Source: Mycobacterium pseudokansasii (GTDB lineage: Bacteria > Actinomycetota > Actinomycetes > Mycobacteriales > Mycobacteriaceae). From it: a stretch of 64,000 bases of DNA. How positions within the stretch are numbered: the first letter of the stretch is position 1; each line of letters starts with the position of its first letter. The stretch is from contig NZ_UPHU01000002.1 in the NCBI RefSeq assembly GCF_900566075.1, positions 53,446-117,445 on the forward strand, in the 5' to 3' direction. The position numbers and the translations under genes are program-made. This document shows, in pieces, positions 26,201 to 35,371 of this stretch. The notes beneath the pieces are model-generated. The model was given only the letters and a program-made list of their open reading frames with translations. It searched no databases and was not told the origin of the DNA.

Positions 26201-28000
26201 TCAGCGGGAGCCGTTCGTGCGGAAGGCGGGTGGTGTGGCCTGCTGCAACCCGTTCCACAGATCCTCCCGGGTGATCAAGAGTAGGTCGTTCTCGGCGATG
26301 GAGTCACCGAGCGTGGCGTCGCTAAGGTCGAGCTCGTCGAGGCCCAGATTGTCCAGGACGCGGACGTCGCGCACGATCTGAGCCTTCTCCAGGATGTTGC
26401 GTACGAATCGGCCGTTGTTGAGATCGTCAATAGCCCTCACGGTGTCCCCGTCCGCATTGACTTTGGTCTCGCTATAGAACCGTGTAAAGGGTTCCAGCAG
26501 AACTGTTTCCAATGCGCCGGGCTCTACGATGTTGCTGCCGCGCGCCAGGATTGCGTGTGCGATAGCGATCAGTTTGTCCGGAGGGTAGGAGCTGAATTGG
26601 ATGGTGGTGGCGAAGCGCCCTTGCAGGCCGGCGTTGGAAGCGATCACCTTTTGGCATCCTCGCGGGTAGCCTGCGGCGATGAACACGGCTTTGTCTCGGT
26701 TGTTCTCCATCCAGGGGACGATCGCCGCAACTATGGCCTGACCGATCGGGTCGCCACCGGCGTACCCGCCGTGCAGGAGTTCGCCGAACTCGTCGAAGAA
26801 CACCGTCTTTCCGATCGCACTGGCAAGGAACTCGCGGGTCTGCGTCTCTACGGATCCGACGAACTGACCCGCCAAGGCTTCCTTGCTGGTTTCCAGGACG
26901 TCGCGATGGGGCAAAATCCCCAGCCCACAAAATGTTCTTGCGATGACGCGGGCAACTTCGGTCTTTCCAACCCCGGGGGGACCCATCATCAAGAGATGGT
27001 TGGTGACTGCGGTGCTGGTGTGTCCCTTGCGCTCCCGCAGGATCCGGGCGACCGTGGTGGCCTTGAGCGAGCGGACCTGCTGCTTGACTTCGTCGAGGCC
27101 GATCATCGCCTTGAGGGTCGCCTCTGCGTCCGCGAGGTCCTTGCGGGCCTCGGAGGCATGTTGGTCGTCTTGGCGTTGCTCCGGGGTGCGCCCCGTCGTC
27201 GGGTCCCACGGGTCAACGCGGGTGTCGATGGTGGCGTGGTCGACGACCTTGATCCCGAACGTGGGGTCCGCCAGCGCTGTTCGCGCCAGCTCGAAGTCGG
27301 GCCAGCGCATGGCGACGTCTCCCAGTATCTGACGTGCGCTATCGTCGTCTCCTTGCGCGCGGGCGATGAGCGCTTTGTGGAAAGTGGCGTCGCGGGTGAT
27401 GAGGTCGGGGGCGTAGGTGTTCTCGCAGGCGGCCTCGACCGCAGCTGTAGCCCGTTCCCACATGCCTAGATGCGCGGAGGCCTTGGCTTCCAGGAGCGCG
27501 CCACCTCTGCTGAGCAGTGTGTCGTTGAACCACGCCCCGCGGCCCGCGACGGCGGCGAGAACATCTGGCCAGCGCTCGGTCATCTGCATCAGGACGCCGC
27601 GGGTGTATTGGACCTTGGGGTCGGTGCCCAGCCCGGCCAACCGTGTGCTGGCCTCGGCGTAGTTGTGGTCGGCCAGCAGGAGCGCGACGTAGGCGAGTTG
27701 GGCGGTGGTGGCGTCCTCGATGCGCCAGCGCAGGTATTCGATGTCGAAGGTGACATCGAGATCGACGACGCGGACATCGCAGCCGCAGGTTCCCAGGTCC
27801 ATGCCGAGGCGGTCGCGTGCGTCGGCCAGTCGGGCAATCGTGCCCGCTGAGCGGTCACCGGCAGCGATGCGACCCAGCCATGCATCAGCCATGCCGGGAT
27901 CGTCGTCGGTGGCCAGCTTGAAGACCTCTAGAGCACGGCGTGGGTTGCTTTTCAAGGTCTTCATGCCCGCCCGCAGGGCTTCGGTACTGCGCTGACTCAT
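26201..28000 (-). CDS. eccA: EccA, AAA+ ATPase of the ESX-P type VII secretion system
   Basis: The 599-residue protein has an N-terminal TPR-like helical half (about 1-280) and a C-terminal CbxX/CfqX-type AAA+ domain. Walker A GPPGVGKT lies near 340-347 and Walker B TVFFDEFGEL near 399-408. The arginine-rich sensor region (AAGYPRGCQKVIASNAGLQG, then RF) follows. EccA acts in the cytosol, probably releasing substrates from EspG or other chaperones. Length is typical for the family. The ATG overlaps the eccE stop (ATGA). It is the last gene of the ESX-P locus. Confidence 0.93.
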   Translation of the reverse strand: MSQRSTEALRAGMKTLKSNPRRALEVFKLATDDDPGMADAWLGRIAAGDRSAGTIARLADARDRLGMDLGTCGCDVRVVDLDVTFDIEYLRWRIEDATTAQLAYVALLLADHNYAEASTRLAGLGTDPKVQYTRGVLMQMTERWPDVLAAVAGRGAWFNDTLLSRGGALLEAKASAHLGMWERATAAVEAACENTYAPDLITRDATFHKALIARAQGDDDSARQILGDVAMRWPDFELARTALADPTFGIKVVDHATIDTRVDPWDPTTGRTPEQRQDDQHASEARKDLADAEATLKAMIGLDEVKQQVRSLKATTVARILRERKGHTSTAVTNHLLMMGPPGVGKTEVARVIARTFCGLGILPHRDVLETSKEALAGQFVGSVETQTREFLASAIGKTVFFDEFGELLHGGYAGGDPIGQAIVAAIVPWMENNRDKAVFIAAGYPRGCQKVIASNAGLQGRFATTIQFSSYPPDKLIAIAHAILARGSNIVEPGALETVLLEPFTRFYSETKVNADGDTVRAIDDLNNGRFVRNILEKAQIVRDVRVLDNLGLDELDLSDATLGDSIAENDLLLITREDLWNGLQQATPPAFRTNGSR

Positions 28001-29694
28001 CGGCGTGGGCTCCTGGACGGTGGGAGGAGATGGGTCAAGGTGTGAGCTTCGTTGCGCGGCCGGATGATTCCCAGCGTCATGGGCCGGGGCCGCGCCGGGG
28101 TCTGCACGGTGATGTGGTTGGGGCCAACCTGGCGGATGCAGATGTCGGCGTCCTCGGGTAGCGCTTCGTCAGGGCGCATCACCGACACCAACGCATGTCC
28201 GCGTTCCCCGCTTTCACGCAGGACCTGCTGAGGTTGCGAACCGTCGGCCACGATCAGCGTCGCCACCTTGGAGCGTTCCTGATTGCGGGCCATGCTGATG
28301 CGAATGTTGTCGCAGATCGGCTGCCACCGAGTGGGGCGCACAGTGTGAATCTCCGCGGTCGCCCCAGCCGAGGTGGCCCGCAGCACCAGGGCTTGCACAA
28401 CGTCGAGATCCGCGGCAATGGCCACGCGTACAAATCTGAGTGGATCCGTCCAATTCAGCAGCAGCGGAACGCCGGACCACTCGGCCATCCCGTGCAGGAA
28501 ACCTGTCGGCCCGACCTGCACGGGAAGCGGTGCGCTCTGCAGGGGCCGCATCGACAGCGGCACCCTCAACGAGCGATCACCCAGGGGCAGGGTTGCCACC
28601 AAGACATCGAAAGCTTGACCGGGCACGGTTTGTAACGTTGAAAGCGGTGGGTGGGTCAGATGCGCCGGGGTGTGCACGCGCACCAGCGCCCCGACCATCA
28701 GTTCACCGGTCTGGGCATGACGTGTCATGCGCACCAGCACCACGGCTTTGGTGGCGCGGATGGTCCAGACGTCGTTGAGCACGCGAGTGCTCAAGTCGGC
28801 CCCCGACATCCGGTAGGGGGTCACGTAGTCGTCGCCGACACGCAGGTCGGTCCATCGTTCCTGGTAGTCAGCTAGGTCGTGGCCAACCAGCAGGGTGGTG
28901 GTGGCAACTCGGATCTGCTCTGCGCTGCAGGTCACCGCGCGGCATCCGGCGCGGGCAGCGGCTTGGCGAACCCGCTCGGTGGCCGCTTCGATGGCTTCTG
29001 CCACGCTGTGGCGATAGAGCATGGCGTCGAGGCACGCGGTTGGCCGAAGCCGCAGCACCAGCCAGGTGCGACGTTCACCGACCGCCGCCCGATCGGCAAC
29101 GGTTTCCTCGTAGCGGCCGGTGAATTGACCGTCGTGGGCGGTGCGGGTGCCGATACTGATGGTGTCGATGGAGTGCAGTTCCAGGCCACCGAACTGTTGC
29201 AGCAGCGCCCCGCACACAGTCAGCGGCACTGTGTCGATCGACTCGGCGCCTTCGGAGACCAGCACCGTCGGTGCGTACTGCCGTCCGTGCAGCGCGATCA
29301 TGGTGATGGCGTACTCGCCGTCCCACATCAGCCCGCCGGGGCCCACACCGGGCAACTCGGCCTCGAACGGGCCTGGAAGTGCACCGCGCGCCTGCCGTAC
29401 CGTGGCGTTGCGTTGCGCTCGCCGCACTCGCCGTGCGCGGGTGAGCCAGGTCCACCCGGTCGTTCCGCGGTACGTCAGGCCCACCGCGACGAACACCAGC
29501 ACCGTGATCGGGATCAGCGCCCACCACGGCATCCGGGAGGCCAAGGGCACCACTGCGAGCGTCGCAGCGACTTCGGCGATGATCGCCCGGCGCAGCGGGA
29601 ACCGAACCTGCCAGCGGGGCAACCGCTCCCCTGGCGTGTGCTGCGGCGCGTTGTCGGCGGAGGCAGCTGGGTCGGTCAGCTCAATCAGAGTCAT
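27997..29694 (-). CDS. eccE: EccE, membrane component of ESX-P
   Basis: The 565-residue protein has two N-terminal transmembrane helices (IIAEVAATLAVVPLA, WWALIPITVLVFVAVGLTY, about 38-75) followed by a large domain. The TYRGTTGWTWLTRARRVRR stretch after the second helix matches the EccE pattern. EccE sits at the periphery of the EccB-C-D-E complex in the inner membrane. Overlaps at both ends (ATGA with mycP and with eccA) show a tightly coupled operon. It is longer than ESX-1 EccE, with a C-terminal extension (about 430-565). Confidence 0.9.
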   Translation of the reverse strand: MTLIELTDPAASADNAPQHTPGERLPRWQVRFPLRRAIIAEVAATLAVVPLASRMPWWALIPITVLVFVAVGLTYRGTTGWTWLTRARRVRRAQRNATVRQARGALPGPFEAELPGVGPGGLMWDGEYAITMIALHGRQYAPTVLVSEGAESIDTVPLTVCGALLQQFGGLELHSIDTISIGTRTAHDGQFTGRYEETVADRAAVGERRTWLVLRLRPTACLDAMLYRHSVAEAIEAATERVRQAAARAGCRAVTCSAEQIRVATTTLLVGHDLADYQERWTDLRVGDDYVTPYRMSGADLSTRVLNDVWTIRATKAVVLVRMTRHAQTGELMVGALVRVHTPAHLTHPPLSTLQTVPGQAFDVLVATLPLGDRSLRVPLSMRPLQSAPLPVQVGPTGFLHGMAEWSGVPLLLNWTDPLRFVRVAIAADLDVVQALVLRATSAGATAEIHTVRPTRWQPICDNIRISMARNQERSKVATLIVADGSQPQQVLRESGERGHALVSVMRPDEALPEDADICIRQVGPNHITVQTPARPRPMTLGIIRPRNEAHTLTHLLPPSRSPRR

Positions 29695-31127
29695 ATCCGC
29701 CGCCTCCGAGAGACTTTGGCGATGAAGAACAGCGCCACCAGGATCCCGATCGCGGTGCCCGCGCCGCCGAGGGCGACGATCATCGGCCGATGGTCCGGTG
29801 GTGGTGGCGGCGGCGGCGGGTGCAGGGGCCGGCTGAGATGTTCGGTCGGCAGGGCCGGGCCCAACGGCACGTCGTCGTTGAGCGCGGCCACCGGGTCGAT
29901 GGCCCCGTACCCCATACGGTTGTCCACCACCGCCCCCCCTGCGACGTCCTGTGGGGACGCCGCAGGCGAGTGCGCGGTCGCCTCGATGCGCTGAATCACC
30001 TGCGCTGCAGTGAGATTAGGATACTTCGCGCGGACTAGCGCGGCGAGGCCTGTGACGTAGGGCGCGGCGAAGGAGGTGCCGTTGATGGGCCGCAGCACAC
30101 CGGCGGTTGCGTCGAAGGTCGCGTTGATCACCCCGCCCTTGTCGTCGAGCCCTTCGATGAACACCCCAGGAGCCGCGGCTCCGATCCACGGCCCGGACAG
30201 GCTGATCTCACGGTGGTTGGTGTCCACGGCGGGCTGGCCGCTGCCGTCGGTGGCGCTGACCGAGAACACGTATTGGGAGAACCAGGCCGGGGTGGAGATG
30301 GTGACGACGCCGTTCCAGTTACGGGGGTCTTTGGCGCTGGTGGCGTCGATGTCGGGGTTCTGCGCGCACCCCGCCCCGCCCAAGTTGCCGCCGGCCGCGA
30401 CGATGACAATGTCTTTGTCCACCGCCGCGTAGCGCACGGCCGCCCCAAGGGTGGTCTGATCGACGGGCTTGAGGACCGGGATGCAGCTGACGATGGAAAT
30501 GTTCATCACTCTGGCGCCGGTATTGGCGGCCAGCACGATGGCTTTAGCCAAGGACGCGACTGTTCCGGCGCGCCGGTCAGCTTCGACGTCGGCTGAGGTT
30601 GGGTTGGCTGGCACCCATGCTTCTGAGGATTGGCGGATGGAGATGATGTCGGCGTCGGGGACCACGCCGACCAAACCGTCGGTCTGGGTCGGCTGCGCAC
30701 CCAGGATGCTCGCGACCACGGTTCCGTGAGAGTCGCAGTCCTGCAAGCCGTTTGCCGGTTCATCCACGTAATCGCCGCCTCCGTGGATGTGCGGCAGCCG
30801 TGGTGAGACATTGACTCCGGTGTCGACCATCGCGATGGTCTGGCCGGCTCCGCGGCCCGCGGATTGCCATAGGGCGGGAAGGTCCATGAACTTTTGCGCC
30901 GCGGTGGGAGCCCCGAGGTCGGTGTCGGGCATCAGGCCCGACGGAATGCATTGATGCTCTTGGCGCAGCGGCTCGCCTGGGCCCAGCGGCAGCGGGTTGG
31001 GGACCGCACCGGGGTCGATCACCGGGGGTGATATTGCCCTAGCGACGCCCGCGCTGAGCGGGGTCATGATCACCAACAAGCTGACTGCTGCAGCGCGCAC
31101 CCCGCGCTGGGTCCACGCACCGGTCAT
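29691..31127 (-). CDS. mycP: MycP, mycosin subtilisin-like protease of ESX-P
   Basis: The 478-residue protease has a signal peptide (AAAVSLLVIMTPLSAGVARA), the catalytic triad in AMVDTGVN (Asp about 102), CDSHGTVVAS (His about 134) and INGTSFAAPYVTG (Ser about 352), and the oxyanion Asn in VAAGGN. A Pro-rich linker and a C-terminal transmembrane helix (IVALGGAGTAIGILVALFFI) anchor it at the membrane. Mycosins stabilise the ESX complex and process substrates such as EspB. The ATG at 31127 shares its A with the eccD stop (TGATG), so upstream in-frame codons were rejected. All catalytic residues are present. Confidence 0.93.
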   Translation of the reverse strand: MTGAWTQRGVRAAAVSLLVIMTPLSAGVARAISPPVIDPGAVPNPLPLGPGEPLRQEHQCIPSGLMPDTDLGAPTAAQKFMDLPALWQSAGRGAGQTIAMVDTGVNVSPRLPHIHGGGDYVDEPANGLQDCDSHGTVVASILGAQPTQTDGLVGVVPDADIISIRQSSEAWVPANPTSADVEADRRAGTVASLAKAIVLAANTGARVMNISIVSCIPVLKPVDQTTLGAAVRYAAVDKDIVIVAAGGNLGGAGCAQNPDIDATSAKDPRNWNGVVTISTPAWFSQYVFSVSATDGSGQPAVDTNHREISLSGPWIGAAAPGVFIEGLDDKGGVINATFDATAGVLRPINGTSFAAPYVTGLAALVRAKYPNLTAAQVIQRIEATAHSPAASPQDVAGGAVVDNRMGYGAIDPVAALNDDVPLGPALPTEHLSRPLHPPPPPPPPDHRPMIVALGGAGTAIGILVALFFIAKVSRRRRI

Positions 31128-32638
31128 CACAGTGCCGTCCTGGCGAGGAAGTAGACGTTGAGCAGCCACAGGCTGAGCGGGAACACCAGGAACTGCAAGC
31201 CGTACTCCAGCCACTCCACCAATTTGCGGAAGGGCGCGGAAAACGGTCGCTGTGGGACGACGGCGGCGATGACCAGCGCCGCCAGTCCCACAGCGATGAT
31301 GAGCGCACTGATGATCAGGCTAATTGTCGGATTGTGGCTCGACAGCGCATATTTGAGGCCGAGGGCTGCCGTCATCGCCAGGGCCGTTGCCACAACGGTG
31401 ACCGCTGCGGCGCGGTCTTCTAGGGCGCGCCCTCCGAGGACGAGGATGGCGGCGATGCCCAGCACGAACACGGTGCCCAGAATCCAGCGTCCGTGTCCGG
31501 GGGTCACGATCCCGGCAGCGCCGGCGATGAAGAACGGTGACACTGCCGCAACGATGGCCTGCAAATAGCTGTTGGCGGCCTCGGCTGCGCGTTTGAGTTC
31601 CGCGACGCTGGGCGTGCCTTCGGTCTCAGCGGCTACCAGCGCTTCGGCGGCGATACCCTCGGCGTCGTCGAAGACCAGCTTGCCGGTGACCGTCGGAAAG
31701 CTTGGCATGGGCACCCGTGCGAGCAGGCCCGACAGCGACTCGACTTTTTTGAGCACTACCAGGGCCACCACCATGGTGCCGATCCACAGATAGTGCATCT
31801 GTATTCCGATCGCGTGCAGGACGCCCAGCAGGGCGGCACCCAGGCACACCAACGTCAGCCAGGCCAGCACACCTGCCGGGGCCGGCGACAGCGCCCACAA
31901 TGCGATGGCGGCCACCAGGGTCAGCGCTGCTGCGAGCACGACATGCCAGGAGCCAGCTGGTCCGGGCACGGCGGTGTAGCCCGCGACGGCGATGGCGGCC
32001 AACGCTCCTGCCCACAGGCCGTGGGCCATGGCGGCCACGTGCTGGCGCCACCACGCCGCGGCACCGCCGAAAAACAGGACCACCGCCAGCCCCGCGGCTG
32101 CCGCCGGGGGAATCACCGGCCAGTAGGCGCCGGCGGTGTGGTTGAGGTGCCAGACCCACAGCAGCAGCCCACAGACGATCGCGGCCGCGGATGCGGCGGT
32201 CACTGCGGCGACGTTGAGTGCGGTTTGCGGAGTGACCGATTTGAATCGCTGAGCGTTGAGGTGGGCGATAGCTGAGGAGGCGTTCTCGATGACCTCGGTG
32301 AATGACACCTCGGCGTCGTCGACCTCCAGGATCAGCAGACTGCCGTCGGTGATGCCTTGGTCGCGCAGCGACTGGCCCCGGGTCAGGGCAGCGCCGCCCA
32401 CCCGCTTGAGCGTTACGATGCCTGGGACGATGAGATCGTTGTCATCCGGGCCGCGGACCTCATTACCCGGGATGACCACTTGGGCTAGCACGTCGTTGAC
32501 CACGGTGGCTACCGCCTCGGTGGCGGGTAGCACCAGATCGGTCTGCCGATCCCCGAACAGCACCGCCACCCGGACTTGCTCACGAATCCGTACCTGGGCC
32601 GCCGGCTGAATGCCGGTGCGCTCCGATACCGTGCTCAC
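31127..32638 (-). CDS. eccD: EccD, polytopic channel component of ESX-P
   Basis: The 503-residue protein has an N-terminal ubiquitin-like domain (about 20-105, RVAVLFGDRQTDLVLPATEA) and eleven or so transmembrane helices from about 140 onward. This is the EccD family plan; EccD forms the membrane cavity of the ESX complex. GTG 32638 overlaps the espI stop (GTGA), which decides the start over an upstream in-frame Met. The final residues (WLLNVYFLARTAL) match EccD ends. No domain is missing. Confidence 0.92.
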   Translation of the reverse strand: MSTVSERTGIQPAAQVRIREQVRVAVLFGDRQTDLVLPATEAVATVVNDVLAQVVIPGNEVRGPDDNDLIVPGIVTLKRVGGAALTRGQSLRDQGITDGSLLILEVDDAEVSFTEVIENASSAIAHLNAQRFKSVTPQTALNVAAVTAASAAAIVCGLLLWVWHLNHTAGAYWPVIPPAAAAGLAVVLFFGGAAAWWRQHVAAMAHGLWAGALAAIAVAGYTAVPGPAGSWHVVLAAALTLVAAIALWALSPAPAGVLAWLTLVCLGAALLGVLHAIGIQMHYLWIGTMVVALVVLKKVESLSGLLARVPMPSFPTVTGKLVFDDAEGIAAEALVAAETEGTPSVAELKRAAEAANSYLQAIVAAVSPFFIAGAAGIVTPGHGRWILGTVFVLGIAAILVLGGRALEDRAAAVTVVATALAMTAALGLKYALSSHNPTISLIISALIIAVGLAALVIAAVVPQRPFSAPFRKLVEWLEYGLQFLVFPLSLWLLNVYFLARTAL

Positions 32639-34332
32639 TGGCGGGGACCCCACCCGTGACTGCTGTTAGCCGCCGGCGGCCATGAACCGGGGTAGCCGCC
32701 GCCTTGCGGCGGGCGTGGCTGTCCCTCGGGCGCTCCGGTGATGCGCTGTTGCCGGGCGCCGCGATCGCGGTCGGTGGCGCGGGCGAAACCGTCGGCCAGG
32801 GAGGCGGCGGCTTCGATGTAGTGCAGCTGAGTGTCGGGCGCTAACCGGTCGAACTCGATAGGTACCGCGTCACTGAGGTGCGGATCGAAGTCGATCGTGT
32901 GCACCGAGCGCACCGTGCGCTCGAAGTCGGCGTGTAATTGCTTGACCTGCGCGCCGGCGTTGACCTTGTTGACGTTGCTGACGATCACGACTGCCTCGCG
33001 CACCAGGTGCGGGTAGCCGCTTTCCAGTAGCCAGTTCAACGTGTCGGCCGCGCCTTGGGCGCCGTCGAGGCGCGTGGTGGACGGCACGACGATCGCATCG
33101 ACCCGGATGTGCTCGAGCACAGCATGGGTGAGGTCGTCGTCGAGCTGGTTGCCGCAGTCCACGATGGCGATGGGGTATTGCACCTGCAGTTTGGACCACG
33201 CGGTGATCAGGTCGGCACCGGTCATCGGTGTGCGGCCCCTGTCGCTGCCCAAGACTTCCAGCCCGGAATGGTTGTCCTTCCCGAGATATTCACGAAAGTC
33301 GCTGTAATCGCGCAAGTTTCGATCACTGTTAAGCCCACGCCAGGACATGGTGGATGGTTCGTCGATACGGCGGGCCAGGTTGCCGTTGGCCGGGTTGGCG
33401 TCGATCGCCACGATCTTCTCGTCGCGGTACCTCGACAAAGCCGCGCCCAGCAGCACGGTGGTGCTGGTCTTGTTGACCCCACCCTTGGACTGCATCACTG
33501 CGATGACGTACTTGCCCCGCAAGTTGACCTTGAGCCGGCGGCGCAAGTCGTTCCAGTGTGCTTCCTTGGCCGACAAGCCGAGGTTGATCCGGGTCATCTT
33601 GTACAAGCCGTGGCGCCAACCGGTTTCGGGAACCGGCTTGTACGGTGTTGCGACCTGACCCTCGTGAATCTGGGCGCGCATGGCGCCGACCGATGCGAAT
33701 GGATCGTTTGCAACACGGGCCCCGTAGCGCTCCTCGTCCCCAGCCGGGGGGCGGTACCCGGGCGGGGAGGTAGGCGGGGGAACGGGCTGGCGCGGCATCC
33801 CGGTCTGCGGACCGCCGAACAACGCCTCTTGGGAAGGGGGCCGCCCGCCGTACGGCGCCGCCGAGGGCGGCGGGGGCGGGGCGCTGAAGTTCGGTGGCGG
33901 CGGGGGCGGAGCGGTGTGGCGTCCACCATCAGGGGCCTGCGCGGCTCTGTCCCACGGCCGCTGAACAGAAGCGCCGTGATAATAGAGCGCCGTGTTCTCC
34001 TCGGATGGCGGCGCCGCGCCCGGAGACTTGGCGTTGCGCAAGATCTCCATCTCGCGGCGCATCTGCTCGCGGTCGACGATCTGTGTGTGACCCTCGGAGT
34101 CAAGGGGTGCAACGGTTTCCGCAGTGGGCGGGGCCGGGGCGTATGGGGGTGGCTCCGGCTCCGGTGATTGGGAGGGGCTGGCCGCACCGTCGTGTGGGCC
34201 GCCGAGCGGGTCGAACGGCGAGACGGTAGCCTCCACATCCTCCTCGGCGCTGTCGCCGCTGCATGCGGGTGGGGGCGGGCTCGACCCCTCGCCAACATAC
34301 TGACTGTAGAAGTTGTTCTCGCTCTCGCTCAT
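32635..34332 (-). CDS. espI: EspI-like ATPase with Pro-rich N-terminus
   Basis: The 565-residue protein has ~280 residues of Pro/Ser/Gln-rich low complexity and then a MinD/ParA-like ATPase domain. Its P-loop is AVMQSKGGVNKTSTT, where Asn replaces the usual Gly before the final Lys, and PIAIVDCGNQ and AIVVPSTTRLDGAQG give the switch regions. EspI of ESX-1 is a cytosolic ATPase that reduces ESX-1 secretion when ATP is low. ATG 34332 has GGGAG at the right distance. It is translationally coupled to eccD. Confidence 0.87.
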   Translation of the reverse strand: MSESENNFYSQYVGEGSSPPPPACSGDSAEEDVEATVSPFDPLGGPHDGAASPSQSPEPEPPPYAPAPPTAETVAPLDSEGHTQIVDREQMRREMEILRNAKSPGAAPPSEENTALYYHGASVQRPWDRAAQAPDGGRHTAPPPPPPNFSAPPPPPSAAPYGGRPPSQEALFGGPQTGMPRQPVPPPTSPPGYRPPAGDEERYGARVANDPFASVGAMRAQIHEGQVATPYKPVPETGWRHGLYKMTRINLGLSAKEAHWNDLRRRLKVNLRGKYVIAVMQSKGGVNKTSTTVLLGAALSRYRDEKIVAIDANPANGNLARRIDEPSTMSWRGLNSDRNLRDYSDFREYLGKDNHSGLEVLGSDRGRTPMTGADLITAWSKLQVQYPIAIVDCGNQLDDDLTHAVLEHIRVDAIVVPSTTRLDGAQGAADTLNWLLESGYPHLVREAVVIVSNVNKVNAGAQVKQLHADFERTVRSVHTIDFDPHLSDAVPIEFDRLAPDTQLHYIEAAASLADGFARATDRDRGARQQRITGAPEGQPRPPQGGGYPGSWPPAANSSHGWGPRQ

Positions 34333-34443
34333 CTGTTCTCCCAAACGACGTGTCGGGACCTAACCGACGCCCCCGAAACTCCCTACCCTAAGCTAACACA
34401 TCTGATGCAATTAACGCAGTACGTGAACACATCAATTGTGTTT
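34333..34443. promoter_or_regulatory. A+T-rich gap between espG and espI with a dyad
   Basis: This 111-bp gap breaks an otherwise tightly overlapping operon. It contains AACACA (34426-34431) and TGTGTT (34437-34442), a perfect 6-bp dyad with a 5-bp spacer, directly after the espG stop. The A+T content suggests an internal promoter for espI-eccD-mycP-eccE-eccA. No convincing -10/-35 pair can be fixed by eye. Confidence 0.35.
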
Positions 34444-35334
34444 TTATTTGAAGCGGGAGTGTCCCTCCCAGGTGGTGCCCGCGGTGGCCACCAAACCCCG
34501 TAGGGCGCTTCCGCCCGCGTCCTGGGTGCCAGGAACGATCTGCGTCCACCACGTACGGTCCTCACCACGGATGGGACCTGTGACGATGCGCCCCTCGGCG
34601 GTGTCGGTAACCGCCGCCGACGCCATGGCCACGTGCTCTCCTCGGGAGTCGTGGATGGTCAACGCAAAGCTGACCTCCATCAGCGGCTGATCGGCCGCCA
34701 ATGTCAAAATACGGCGCTGATCGGCGTTGAGGTCCAGCGCGGCCAGCGCGGCGGCCGGGGTGTGGTCACCGACCGCGATCTTGGCGAAGCTGTCCACCAG
34801 GTCGGCAGTGCGCACCGTCACCGGAGACAGCGACGCCGGCTCGAGCGGGTTTCGTCCCCGGTCGCAGAGCACCATGATCCGGTCATACAGTGCGCGCAGG
34901 GAGGGCACGGTGGCCACTTCTTCGATCGTGATGTCCTCGGCGACCTCGGGGCCGCTGCGCGAAATCGCGGCGTGGGACTTGCCGCGGCGGGCGATCACCA
35001 TCCGCATGAACTCGACCCCGGGGCGCTTCACGTCGACAGTGAGCGCGATGTCGGGGCAGGCCAGCGTTTCCAGCCAACGCGCCACTGTCGGATGCACGGT
35101 GTCCTCGTCGAGGATGGCGCCTGCCTCACGCAAAACCGCGATACCGGGGTGGCCGGTGGGCCGGCCGCTGGCAGAGACATAGGGCCGCAACAACATCGCT
35201 GCGGGCAACTGTTCGATGCCGCACAGCGCCTGCAGCAGCCATACCCCCTCGCGAGTGGTGTCGATCGCGGTGATCGCCCGGGGGCCGGGCACAGGTGGTG
35301 GCGGACGCTTGATGAACGACGGTGGTCGGGTCAC
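34444..35334 (-). CDS. espG: EspG-like PE/PPE chaperone of ESX-P
   Basis: The 296-residue protein resembles EspG in length and alternating strand/helix pattern, with EGVWLLQALCGIEQLPAAMLL near residue 30 and FMRMVIARRGKSHAAISR near 110 at positions expected for the EspG central sheet. EspG binds the tip of PPE proteins in PE/PPE pairs and keeps them soluble for EccA/EccC. GTG 35334 follows AGAGGCCACCC. The gene starts 37 bp after the tnpB stop of the upstream IS607-family element, on the same strand, so its original promoter or leader may have been replaced. Confidence 0.8.
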   Translation of the reverse strand: MTRPPSFIKRPPPPVPGPRAITAIDTTREGVWLLQALCGIEQLPAAMLLRPYVSASGRPTGHPGIAVLREAGAILDEDTVHPTVARWLETLACPDIALTVDVKRPGVEFMRMVIARRGKSHAAISRSGPEVAEDITIEEVATVPSLRALYDRIMVLCDRGRNPLEPASLSPVTVRTADLVDSFAKIAVGDHTPAAALAALDLNADQRRILTLAADQPLMEVSFALTIHDSRGEHVAMASAAVTDTAEGRIVTGPIRGEDRTWWTQIVPGTQDAGGSALRGLVATAGTTWEGHSRFK

Positions 35335-35371
35335 GGGTGGCCTCTGCTTGGATGGTGGATAGATCTGCTAC

